A DNA stretch of 64,000 bases from Lepas anatifera (Eukaryota; Arthropoda; Thecostraca; Lepadidae), in contig JAOTON010002235.1 in the NCBI GenBank assembly GCA_034440635.1, forward strand, positions 248,001 through 312,000, in the 5' to 3' direction. The notes beneath the pieces are model-generated. The model ran no database searches. It saw only the letters and a list, made by a program, of their open reading frames with translations, and was not told the DNA's origin. The position numbers and the translations under genes were made by a program. Position 1 is the first letter of the stretch, and every line of letters begins with the position of its first letter. Below, piece by piece: positions 36,801 to 46,385 of this stretch.

Positions 36801-37292
36801 CTTAAACTGTTCTTGCACTGAAGTACTTGAAGAACCAGCTGAGATCCACCATGACTGAGGTTCGCTTGAACAGGTTGACCATGCTGTTTATGCATAAGGA
36901 CATCGGGCTTGGTGCTTATGCCGTGATTGAAATATTTGGTCCGAAAATAGGCACCTGAGATTCGTCTAAGACGGCCTAGGGCGCTGGTATGTCCTTGTAT
37001 GTCAATGCGCTTCATTCAGTTCATTGAATTCGCATTGTATTTTCAATCTAAGGGCTTCAAAGAAATACATGTATGTATGACCTTAAATATCTTTGGTAGA
37101 CAAACTTTTTGAATTTATTGGGGAAAATATGAATGCAACTTAGCAAAGTTGACAAGGTAGAACAGGAATTTTTTCACGATGCTGTATTTTTAACTGAAAG
37201 GAAAAAGTACCCCTCCCCCTCCATGCAGTCGTATGGCTAACTTTCTTTTCTTAAGGCATGCCCCCCTTGACTGATCCCTGGCTACGCCACTG

Positions 37293-37376
37293 CGGCAGTG
37301 GGTGGGGGTGGGATCGTTGATGTTTACCTGTCGGCAGGAGGTGAAGGAGGAGTCACTAACGTTTACCTGTCGGCAG
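37293..37376. repeat. Minisatellite near exon 5, right part
   Basis: Units of about 45-48 bp contain tgtttacctgtcggcagg and ggtg(g/a)(a/g)gg. They continue the array at 34240-34409. The last unit supplies the CGGCAG acceptor candidate of exon 5. Confidence 0.75.
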
Positions 37377-37574
37377 GGGGTGGAGGTGGGGGGTGCTGGT
37401 GCTGGCCGTGGAGCTGGTGCCCTGTGAGAACAGGCCGCTGGCGCCGTTCCTGCTGTTCGCTGCCTACTCTGTGGGCCACTGTCTGCTGCCGGCGCTGGCG
37501 GCGCTGTTCCGGAACTGGCGCTACTTCCAGCTGTTCATCGCCCTGGGCTCGGCCACCCTGCTGCCCCTCACCAG
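37377..37574 (+). CDS. SLC22-type transporter, exon 5 (helices 4-6)
   Basis: In the coding frame this exon reads VLVLAVELVPCENRPLAP, then two hydrophobic segments (FLLFAAYSVGHCLLPALAAL and FQLFIALGSATLLPL) separated by RNWRY. 'E......R' after helix 4 and 'WR' before helix 6 are SLC22 landmarks. It ends AG before GTGTGT and leaves two bases that complete Ser with exon 6. The 5' edge is uncertain: with CGGCAG at 37371-37376 the frame is off by one relative to exon 4, and a G6 run lies in between, so a base error, a micro-exon or another start is possible. Confidence 0.8.
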
Positions 37575-37868
37575 GTGTGTGCCGTCCCATCACGTTATAT
37601 CTGCTCGGCGCTGTGCCTTTGTACTGACCTGTGTTTTTGTAGCATGAATGGGGAGGACCAGAGGCAGACAGTGTACGCGAACAGACGTGAAATACACCGG
37701 TGAAAACGTGCTCTTCATTTATCAGTTCCACTAAAAACCATACTGGCTTCAAACTTTACGCCCACGTTCATCTATTTGAGTAGCTGAAACTAGTCAACAG
37801 ACCGGCCTTCCATGTTTATCTAGAGTCTTACGCCAGTCTTTATGCACCTATGCCTTTGTCATAAGCCA

Positions 37869-38077
37869 GGGGTCGGGGTGGCCTAGTGGCTTCGTTGCCA
37901 GTCTACGGATCGGATAGCATGGATTAACGTGGGTTCAAGCCCCACGGCGGGAAACCGCCTTCCGTGTCCGATCTGACCCGGTGGAGAGGATCCTTAAACA
38001 CCCATGCCAATCCTCCCTGTAATTGGGCAAGTGTGCCTGTTGGGAGTGGCCCTAATAAAATAAAAAATAAAATAAAT
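37869..38077 (+). mobile_element. tRNA-derived SINE, type 2
   Basis: The head has box A TGGCCTAGTGG and box B GGGTTCAAGCCCC within a tRNA-like region. A different body follows (ccgatctgacccgg onward) and an (AATAAA)-like A-rich tail at 38055-38077. It differs from the type 1 SINEs in body and tail. No target duplication is obvious. It lies in SLC22 intron 5. Confidence 0.8.
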
Positions 38078-39166
38078 CACCTCGGAGGGCGTTTTGGCCC
38101 TCTTGAACTCACACAAATACAGATGTCTGGACCACTTTTGCTGGTGCTGGGGACCATTTCCTACCCCCCTAAAATCTAAAAAATACACTCTAAGTAGCGT
38201 GAAACGACGTTTAGGTGGCCTGTCTAACGGGAGATTTTTGTATTTTGTATTTTGTATTTATTCAGTATATATGAGCAACAGGATTATCCCACTTACAGCT
38301 CAAGTCAATGGATAAAACAATACGTGAATATTTACAAGAGATGATGAACTGATAGTCACATATACAGTTACAACCGCAGAAACATTAAATTCAAATAAAC
38401 ATGTAAATATTAAAAGAAAAACATGATGCTATAAAACAGTGAAATCCTAAAACCATGGGTTCACTAAAACGGATGATCCCTAAGATATTTAATGACGGAG
38501 GATTTAAACGATGAGAAACTAGAGATAAAAGGGTCGATGGTAGGATACGTGCTGACATGATGATTAAAAGCGCGAACTGCACGGATGAACAATCCACATC
38601 TCACGGTTTCTACTCTCCCAAAAGGAATGTGTAGCGGCTGGTTTTGTCCCTCCCTGGTCCGACGCTGAGGCACATGCAACGGTAGGTGCCCAAGCAGGAA
38701 GGCGGAGTCCGTTCTGTGGATGATAATTTTGTAGACGAACAGAATGTCGCTTTTTAGTCGCCTTTTTGAAAGTGAAAAGTGAAAGTTTAGTCGCCTTTTT
38801 GCAACATGTTTTGGCCAGGCTACTTTCTAGGTCACTGGAACCCAAGAAATGTTTCCACGGTGATGCGATGGAAACTTAATCGAGCCCCTTGTTTTTTCAA
38901 ACAATTCCGAACTCATAGCCATGAAAGATGCTTTGCTTGCCATACCTCTGGGTGATGCATTTGATATCTTACGTCCAAAAATTGTTGTCGAGTTAGGTGT
39001 GGTAAACGAGTTAGGACGTCCTTTTTAAACCCATGTAAGGCAATTTTGTTCCTCCAAAGTGAGGCTGACAAAACCAGGGTGTAGCCAGACTTCTAGAAGA
39101 GTTAGATAAAGTTTCTAAACATCATTCGAAAGCGATTGAAAAATAAATATAAAAATTGTCATCCAT
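38078..39166. other. Intron 5 sequence, nothing recognised
   Basis: No exon, RNA gene or known repeat boundary is seen. Open frames on both strands are short. Confidence 0.4.
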
Positions 39167-40012
39167 TTAACACACGCATTGACGGGGGGCGGGTACCCCG
39201 CCCCCTCGGGTTCTTCGGAGATAGTAGAAAAACGGCGGCGCGTAGCGCCGCCGTACTTGGTATACCTTTTCCCTCATCATTTTTACAACTTCTGTGAAAA
39301 TTTTAAGGTTAGGTCATCTCAGGTCAGGTTACCAGTACAGGTCAAGTGACCCGACCTAAAAGAAGTTTAAGATAGCATAAGTCGGAGCAAGGTGAACTTA
39401 TCCGATTGAAACTCATATTACATAATGGCCCCACCGAGTTCTCTAACATATGTTCCGGTATTTTTGATATCGATGACCTAAGGTCAGGTACGAGGCATGA
39501 CCTCTCCATTGGAAATACATGGGAAAAATGGTTTTTACGGAATAACTCAGTAACGGATGGTGATAGAGCATTTATTTTAGCTGCATTAGACTCGCCTGGG
39601 CTTTGCGGTTCTAATGATATGCATTTTATATAATTTGACCCTGACCTGACCTCAGGTCAGGTCAAATCCTTGATTGGACCTAGCAAGGTCAAATTATATA
39701 TCATTCGATTCGGCTTGCTAAGAGGGTTCATACAGTTTAAGTCGTTTTGCTCTATCTTTACTTGTTTAGATGTAATGCCCGAAAAACTGAATTTTACATG
39801 TTATCCCTATGACGGGCATGTTTTGACCTCTCGTGACCTTAAATCTGACCTGACAAAAAATGGTTTAAATGTTTTCGATGGAGAAGCGGATGGGCAGCCC
39901 AACGCCGTTTACCGTTTTTCGCTACCTACCGTGGTTCTCGAGATCTTAGGGGGCGGGTACCCGCCCCCGTCAATGCGAAGGTGGCTCAGACCCCCGTCAA
40001 TGCGCGTGTTAA
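39167..40012 (+). mobile_element. TTAA element, family E copy 4
   Basis: This 846-bp copy has TTAA at 39167-39170 and 40009-40012 and is very close in sequence to copy 1 (8064-8913), so it is a recent relative. The DR4 site AGGTCA-TCTC-AGGTCA is at 39311-39326. It lies in SLC22 intron 5. The two same-length open frames (about 8303 and 39406) that this copy shares with copy 1 reflect element similarity, not a gene. Confidence 0.88.
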
Positions 40013-40165
40013 AGGTCGGATCAATAACCAGGTCACCAGAGTTCCTCATAGGTCACATCTTTTAAATTTCTCTGAGTATATAACTTTTCATGGAAAAAAG
40101 ATAAAGCAATATTTGTCATGTCATAATGACATGCAGGATCAAAAACTTGAATTATACACATAACC

Positions 40166-41030
40166 TTAACACGCGCATTGACGGGGGTGGGTATCCGCCC
40201 TCCCCCTCGGGTTTTTCGGAGACAGCAGAAAAACGGCAGTGCGCAGCGGCGCCGTACTTGGTATACCTTTTCCCTCATCATTTTTGCAACTTCTGTGAAA
40301 ATTTTAAGGATAGGTCATCTCAGGTCAGGTCACCAGTACAGGTCAAGTGACCCGACCTAAAAAAAAAAGTTTAAGATAGCATAAGCCGGAGCAGGGTGAA
40401 CTTATCCAATTGAAACTCATATCACATAATAGACTCACCGAGTTCTCTAAAATATGTTCCGGTATTTTTGATATCGATGACCTAAGGTCAGGTACGAAGC
40501 ATGACCTCTCCATTGGTAATATCTGGGAAATATGGTTTTTACTGAATAACTCACTAACAGATGGTGATAGAGCGTTTATTTTAGCTTCATTAGACTCGCC
40601 TTGGCTTTGCGGTTCTAATGATATGCATTTTATATAATTTGACCCTGACCTGACCTCAGGTCAGGTCAAATCTTTGATTTGACCTAGCAAGGTTAAATTA
40701 TATATCATTCGATTCGGCTTGCTGCGAGGATTCATACAGTTCAAGTCGTTTTGCTCTATCTTTACTTGTTCAGATGTAATGGCCGAAAAACTTAATTTAC
40801 ATGTTATCCCTATGACGGCATGTGACGGCATGTTTTTGACCTCTGGTGACCTTAAATGTGACCTGACAAAAAAAATGGTTAAAATAATTTCGATTGAGAA
40901 GCGGATGGGCTACCCAACGCCGTTTACCGTTTTTTGCTACCTACCGTGGTTCTTGAGATCTTAGGGGGGCGGGTACCCGCCCCCTCGTCAATCCGAAGGT
41001 GGCTCAGACCCCCGTCAATGCGCGAGTTAA
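40166..41030 (+). mobile_element. TTAA element, family E copy 5
   Basis: This 865-bp copy has TTAA at 40166-40169 and 41027-41030, only 153 bp downstream of copy 4 and in the same orientation. It is more diverged than copy 4 is from copy 1. DR4 is at 40312-40327. A short local duplication (atgacggcatgtgacggcat) lies near 40815. Confidence 0.87.
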
Positions 41031-41216
41031 AATATCATTAATTGAGCTTGGACTAATTTCAAGGTCCCTGTGTGATCTCACAAGGCCCTGCTGCATATAA
41101 TTTGAATCACTTGGTAAAGATGAACAGAGGGACACTTTTAGCTTTGTCCCAGCTCTAATGGTTCCCGAATTTTAAGGGATTTCCTAAATTGGTCCAAAGT
41201 AGACCCATTTTGCACC

Positions 41217-41262
41217 CACGTGGGTACACGTGGGTTCACGTGGGTTCATGTGGGAGCACGTG
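41217..41262 (+). repeat. 10-bp tandem repeat of CACGTG E-boxes
   Basis: CACGTG begins at 41217, 41227, 41237 and 41257, with the variant CATGTG at 41247. The unit is about TGGGTTCACG with period 10. CACGTG is the palindromic site of bHLH(-PAS/ZIP) factors. It lies in SLC22 intron 5. Confidence 0.7.
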
Positions 41263-41492
41263 TGTTCAGAAATAGCGATAGGTGGTGGTAGGCACGAAAA
41301 AGTCCAAGTGGTGCTGAGCAGTATTTTGATTTAACTACTGATGCTGTAATTATTTCCGATTCATGTCGAAGACAGACAATTGCATGATCGACGATCCAAC
41401 AAAGTTTCATGATCAGATGCTGACAGGTTTTGACGATATTGCGATGATTCCCTACAATGTGCTTAATATGGAAACTTTCCCCCATAACAATA

Positions 41493-41575
41493 TTTGGGCC
41501 TATCGACACACCAACTGCCAAGGTTAGAAGGCGTCGCCAATTCTTACCCTGTTGGAAGGGTTTCCGGGGAGCTAA
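41493..41575 (-). mobile_element. SINE type 1, 3' part, minus strand
   Basis: It contains 'cgacacaccaactgccaagg' and 'ggcgtcgcca', the inverse of the SINE 3' region (ttggtgcgtcg preceded by ggcgacg). No clear tRNA head follows. Truncated or decayed copy. Confidence 0.6.
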
Positions 41576-41794
41576 ATTACTAATTTCTTAAGGAATGAGC
41601 TCATTCATCGAGAAATTGTGAGCACCCAGCGGTGAGCTCTGGGAGCCCGAAGCCACCTCAGTCAGCGGGCGCCCAGTAAATCACTGAGCCTCCCGCCCCC
41701 AGTCACCAGTTGAGGTCGCGGCCTGCTGCTTGGTATGCTGATAAGTCGCTGGCTGTCAGCCGCGGACCCATGTTTTGTGATCGTCTGGAGCCGA

Positions 41795-42440
41795 CATTTT
41801 TCTCTGGCACAATATGGTGTCCTGCGTCGCTGTTGTTTGTCTCACGCAGTGTGGTTGCCTGGGGTCATTACTGTTTGTTTGTCGCAGTGTGGTTTTCCGT
41901 GGTAGTTACTGTTTGTCCGCCACAGTGTGGTTTTCCGAGGTAGTTACTGTGTGTTTGCCGCAGTGTGGTTTACTGGGATCGCTACTATTTGTTTGCCGCA
42001 GTTGTGGTTAGTTAGGGTCGTCATTCGTTTTTCTGCCGCAGTGTGGCTTACTGGGTTCATTACTGTTTGTCTCCCACAGTGTGATTATCTATGGTCATTA
42101 CTGTTTGTCGGCCGCAGCGTGGTTCACTGGGGTCATTATTGTTTGTCTGCCGTAGTGTGGTTTACTGGGGTCCCTTCTACTTGTCTACCGCAGTGTGATT
42201 GATTAGGGCCGTTATTCGTTTGTCTGCTGCAGTGCGATTTACTGGGGTCATTACTGTTTGTCTGCCGCAGTGTGGTTGTTTGTGGTCCTTACTGTTTGGT
42301 CGCCGCAGTGTGGTTGACTGAGGTCGCTACTGTTGTGCGCAGTGTGGTTGCCCGGGGTCGTTCAGTGTGGTTGTCCGGGGTCCTTTCTGTCCGTCCGCGG
42401 CAGAGTGGTTGTCCGGGATCGTTGTTTCTACTGCCTGTCG
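41795..42440 (+). repeat. Minisatellite upstream of exon 6, acceptor-like units
   Basis: Units of about 35-45 bp read (t)tactgtttgtctgccgcag, then tgtggtttactggggtc. Each combines a pyrimidine-rich tract, a CAG and a 'TGGTTnnCTGGGGTC' phrase. The real exon 6 junction, about 100 bp downstream, reads tctgtgtcttccgccag, then cttcTTGGTTCCTGAGTCTC, the same order of motifs. The final units near 42340-42420 are shorter. Confidence 0.85.
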
Positions 42441-42546
42441 GGACAGTTCGGCGGTGGACCACGGCAACGGGGACGGAGGTGGCAGGCTCGGCATCGAAAT
42501 TACTGGCGCTGTGCTCACACGAAATGAGGTCTGTGTCTTCCGCCAG

Positions 42547-42722
42547 CTTCTTGGTTCCTGAGTCTCTCAACTGGCTGGTGGCTGCAAATCGACGGGAGGA
42601 AGCCGAGAAGATCATACGGCGCGCCGCCCGCTTCAACGGCCTCCAGCTTCCCGACAACTTCAGCCTGGATGAGATGGACGACAACGACGAGAAGACGGCC
42701 GAACAGGGCAACGGCGCGCCCT
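42547..42722 (+). CDS. SLC22-type transporter, exon 6 (central cytoplasmic loop)
   Basis: The exon lies between CGCCAG and GTAAGG. The first base completes Ser with exon 5; it exits with one base. It encodes FLVPESLNWLVAANRREEAE, then KIIRRAARFNG and an acidic stretch (DEMDDNDEKTAEQ). 'PES..WL......EA..II...A..NG' is the hallmark motif after helix 6 of SLC22 carriers. The usual R in 'ESPRWL' is replaced by N here (ESLNWL). Confidence 0.92.
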
Positions 42723-43130
42723 GTAAGGAAAACAGTGGTCTAGCGCACACGTGCTCCCACAGTCATCATTAGCGGATCCGGGAACAATGGCTAACTTACC
42801 CCCCCCAACAGCCAAAGGTGGCAGCTCTCCAAAAACCTAATTTTTGGTTTCGCCCCCACACTCGTCACTTCTGGATCATCCCCGGGCCTGATGTGACATC
42901 TGAGCCGGTCTGCATGGCAAACTTAGCTATAACTTTGCCTTGCATTTTATACGTCATGCTTGATGAAATATAACCTTGTCATCACTTGTATCCTTGAGTT
43001 TGATATTTTCTGTTTGATGTCCTGCCGCAGTCTCTCCACGTGTGTTTGGTGTTGCTGAGCATGTGCGCCGGTCAGAGGCAGTGGGGGCAGTGCCGCAGGA
43101 CACTGGGCGGTATGGAACGCTGTGTTGCAG

Positions 43131-43314
43131 GCAGTCGGGCGTCCCAACGCCTCCAGAAGCGAGTTTCCGGCATGTCGCTGAAGAAGAAGCGCCAGGGTGC
43201 CGGGGACTACATGCAGCACGAGATCCACGCTCACCTCGGACACTTCTCAAAGCTGATCGGCATGATGAAAAACAGACAGCTCCGGAAACACTTTGTTATT
43301 GTTTCCTATATATG
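43131..43314 (+). CDS. SLC22-type transporter, exon 7 (loop and helix 7 start)
   Basis: The acceptor GTTGCAG was chosen because it gives the two bases needed to complete Cys (T|GC) after exon 6. The exon ends TATATG before GTGAGT and is completed to Trp by exon 8. It encodes a basic loop (SLKKKRQGAGDYMQHEIHAH), then FSKLIGMMKNRQLRKHFVIV, the SLC22 'l.....lR...l......W' segment leading into helix 7. Other AGs just upstream (for example near 43096 or 43030) break the phase. Confidence 0.87.
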
Positions 43315-43940
43315 GTGAGTGAGAATCTGAGTGCATCATGACAGAGGTTAAAATTATTAGATTCTGGAAAAATGGATTTGTACCTGTCATATAGCAGAAT
43401 CCCCAACGTGGTCTACTTGGAAAAAGATACCCTTTAGAGGCAAAGGACGTTTCTTTAATAACCGCATTGAGTATCCTTATCTATAAAATTGTGCTCCTTC
43501 TGTTGGCCTCACGCCTCTTCAATAAGAACATTCAAAAAGGGCATTTCTTGACACTTCTATTTGTTTATTTTGTTTGTTTGTATTTGTCTTACACCAACAG
43601 GTCAAATGGCCCAAATACAGGTCAGTCGAATATAACACAAACATACACAAAGTTCAACTCCCTGCTTAGAAGTGAGAGCGCCACCCTCCACAGAGCTGCA
43701 GCTCCGAGTTGGTAACCCCTAACCCGACCCAGCCTTCCACTCCGCCAGGGTGCACCACCACGAAGAACGAACTGTAAGAACAAGAACAGAACCACCAATT
43801 CTGCCAACAGCACCAACAGAACGCTAACGACTTCATATTCGGGGTCGCTCTATACCTCGAAAACCTCTATTTTAAGACGTTCTAGCGTGACCCGGGAAAC
43901 TATTATAACTGCCTTCAACAAATGTGCTTGTTTTTTACAG
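43315..43940. other. Intron 7, nothing recognised
   Basis: A short intron without mobile elements. It has A/T-rich text and ends in a clean pyrimidine tract plus ACAG. Confidence 0.6.
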
Positions 43941-44075
43941 GGCCATTGTGGGGTTTTTGTACTTTGGCCTCACAACCAGCACCATGGAGTCAAAGGGCAA
44001 CGTGTACCTGAACTACGGCCTCTCTGGGGTCGTGATGATTCCCGCCTGCGTCTCAGTCTTCCTCATTTTACGCAA
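43941..44075 (+). CDS. SLC22-type transporter, exon 8 (helices 7-8)
   Basis: The exon lies between TTTTTTACAG and GTAAGA. Its first G completes Trp. It encodes helix 7 (AIVGFLYFGLTTS), a short loop with 'GNVYLNYGLSG', and helix 8 (VVMIPACVSVFLILR). In SLC22 proteins this region reads 'W....y.Gl........g..y.n....g..e.p', which matches except that the usual acidic residue before P is not seen. It exits with two bases (AA). Confidence 0.9.
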
Positions 44076-44995
44076 GTAAGAACATGCTTATATAGGGGGA
44101 ACCGGCCTTTTTGGCTATTCAATGCCAGATAGAGGACAAAAAACGATAGATTTGTATCGTATCGAGTATATAGAGCCACTGCCAACTTTCTAGCAGCCAA
44201 AGCCGTGTCTATACCAAGCCTTCCATGGCCAAGACAGGGAGCATCGTGAAAACCACTAATTTTAAGAACAGCGGCCAAAACAGGCTACAGGAACCCATGG
44301 ACCAGCACTGCTTGCAGCAATGAGTGGAAGGTAGCAAAGGATAAGTGCAGAATTCCGGAAATGATTGGTTATGGCCAAATTTGAAACAGCGACGGCCCAA
44401 CCAATATGTAAAAAGAGTAGTACATTTTAAGTGCTGATCTGGATTTCATTCGCAGCGCCCATTTGCCCTGAGTGAAATCGAAATTCATACCCTTGTAACA
44501 ATGAAAACAAGTTCAGGAAGCTTCGGCGTAGGTGTTTCAGTTTTCTATCAGCAAGATATTTCCGGCAGCTCTGAGCCAAAATAGTTTTTGGTTTTTGACC
44601 ACATTCTCGCAATCGACGATTTCAATGTTCGTAACTAGGGCCTTTAGCAACCGTAATAAGATGCACCCAAAGACCATTCAGGTCTGAAATTGCGTTCGTT
44701 GGGATAACGTGGCCAATTGACTTTGGAGATTGGTGGCATTTTGCGAAATAGTGAATCTGTTCCGAAAAAAACAAAATTTTCACCTGTCAATCCAGCATGC
44801 GTATTCAAAAGTGGGGTCACGTGGCCAAGTCTCATGGTATCATACTCTGAATGAAACGATAGTGTAGACCGTAGCCGAATTAATTTAATATCCATTTATG
44901 CAATGTTTCATGTTAAAAATGTTAAGTTTAGGTTGGAGCAGATTATGGAACGTGGAAGTGACGTGAATTGAAAGACAGATTGTGACTCGCGGAGC
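44076..44995. other. Intron 8, left part, nothing recognised
   Basis: No exon or repeat boundary is seen before the minisatellite that fills the right part of the intron. Confidence 0.5.
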
Positions 44996-45751
44996 TGCAG
45001 TGACGTGTTTGTACGGCAGTCAGACCTGCAGTGAATTATGCGTACGGCGGCCATTGTTATGGTGCTGCGCTGGCGTGTTTGTACGGCGGCCGGTGCTCAC
45101 GTGCTGCAGCGACGTGTTTGTACGGTGGCCAGTGCTGCAGTGACGTGTTTGTACGGTTGTCAGAGCTGCAGTGATGTGTTTTTACGGCGGTCGGTGCTGA
45201 GGTGCCGTGTTTGTACGGCGGCCGGTGCTGCAGTGGCGTGTTTGTACGGCGGCCGGTGGTGCAGTGACGTGTTTGTACGGAGGCCGGAGCTGCAGTGAAT
45301 TGTGCGTACGGCGGCTGGTGCTGCAGTGACGTGTTTTTTACTGTTTTACGGCGGCTGGTGCTGCGCTGGCGTGTTTGTACGGTGGCCGGTGCTGAAGTGA
45401 CTGACGTGTTTGTACGGTGGCCGGTGCTGCAGTAACGTGTTTGTACGATGGCCGGTGCTGCAGTGACGTGTTTTTACGGCAGCCGGTGCTGAGGTGACGT
45501 GTTTGTACGGCGGCTGGTGCTGAGGTGACTGTGACGTGTTTGTACGGCGGTCGGAGCTGCAGTGAATTGTGCGTACGGCGGCCGGTGCTGCAGTGCCGTG
45601 TTTGTACGGCGGTCGGAGCTGCAGCGAATTGTGCGTACGGCGGCCGGTGCTGCAGTGACGTGTTTGTACGGTGGCCGGTGCTGCAGTGACGTGTTTTACG
45701 GTGGCCTTTTGTACGATGGCCGGTGCTGCAGTGACATGTTGGTGTCGGCAG
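44996..45751 (+). repeat. Minisatellite abutting exon 9 acceptor, unit about 30 bp
   Basis: About 22 units of tgtttgtacggcggccggtg, then ctgcagtgacg, run without a gap to the exon 9 acceptor (gcagtgacatgttggtgtcggcag|gttcggccgg, read in segments). The real junction shares 'gcagtgac(g/a)tgtt(t/g)gt', then cgg and ggccgg, with the units. Most units contain a CAG. Open frames across it (45338-45817 minus, 45562-45831 plus) are repeat artefacts. Confidence 0.93.
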
Positions 45752-45837
45752 GTTCGGCCGGAAGAAGCCGATCATGGCGATGCTGCTGGGCACTGGCCTG
45801 TCCGTCATCGGCTCCACTCTCTGTCCTCTAAAACTAG
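45752..45837 (+). CDS. SLC22-type transporter, exon 9 (helix 9)
   Basis: The exon lies between TCGGCAG and GTAAGA. The first base completes Lys after 'LR'. It encodes FGRKKPIMAML, the second MFS loop motif (K-FGRKK, mirror of DK-LGRK), followed by helix 9 (LLGTGLSVIGSTLCPL) and KL. It exits with one base, which fits exon 10. Both edges of this 86-base exon are overrun by minisatellites made from its own junctions. Confidence 0.9.
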
Positions 45838-46010
45838 GTAAGACTCCACGCTGTGTCCTCTAAAACTAGGTGAGACTCCACACTATCTCCCCTAAAAGTA
45901 GGTGAGACTCCACGCTCTATCCTCTAAAACTAGGTGAGGCTTCATGCTCTATCCTCTAAAACTAGGTAAGACTCCACGCTATGTCCTCTAAAACTAAATG
46001 AGACTCCACT
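45823..46010 (+). repeat. Six tandem 32-bp copies of the exon 9 donor junction
   Basis: Units start at 45823, 45855, 45887, 45919, 45951 and 45983. Each reads (g/a)tcctctaaaactag, then gt(a/g)agactccacgct. The first 15 bases of unit 1 are the end of exon 9. Units 1-5 keep a GT(A/G)AG donor; unit 6 is mutated to aaatgag. Reading past the first donor in the exon frame meets TAA inside unit 2. Confidence 0.97.
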
Positions 46011-46385
46011 TGTGCAAGCTGGCAGCTCAGCTCCTCAGCTCGTGTGCTCGCTCGCCTAACGTGTCTGCAGTAAAGCCCAGGGCCTCTTAAAACACAAAGA
46101 AGCTTTATTTTTCTTTAGTGTTGGGAGAAACTTAAAGCAAATGGAAAGAGATTGACTGCTCTCGTCCGCTCTTCGTTCAATACGCTTGTTATGAAACAAT
46201 AATCATGTTTTTGATATTTCATATGCCCCATGTTTACCATTACTGTCGCCTAGCCTTTTATCTAAAAATGTACCTTGCCCCCATTTTCCTGGTTGTTCCT
46301 ACGCCTGTGCATATCTTCTTAGCTTTCGTAGGCAGGGAAACAAACCTTGTAGTTGGTACCTGTCAAGAAATGATTACTTCGTACT

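Larger units (their letters stand above)
34410..37292. mobile_element. hAT-like insertion, 2.9 kb, splitting the exon 5 minisatellite
   Basis: The left end CAGTGGCGTAGCTAGGG and the right end ccctggctacgccactg are inverted repeats with one mismatch, followed by further short inverse text (ggggggcat). The flanking octamers CGGCAGGG and CGGCAGTG (7 of 8 equal) look like an 8-bp target duplication. The CAGTG start fits the hAT terminal rule. The interior has only a faint transposase-like trace (see 34790-34930) and a large degenerate satellite, so it is non-autonomous. It lies in SLC22 intron 4. Confidence 0.75.

Noticed and set aside
42272..42772. Single 166-codon coding unit starting at 42272
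   Set aside because: The left half is minisatellite plus intron; family motifs begin only after the acceptor at 42546.
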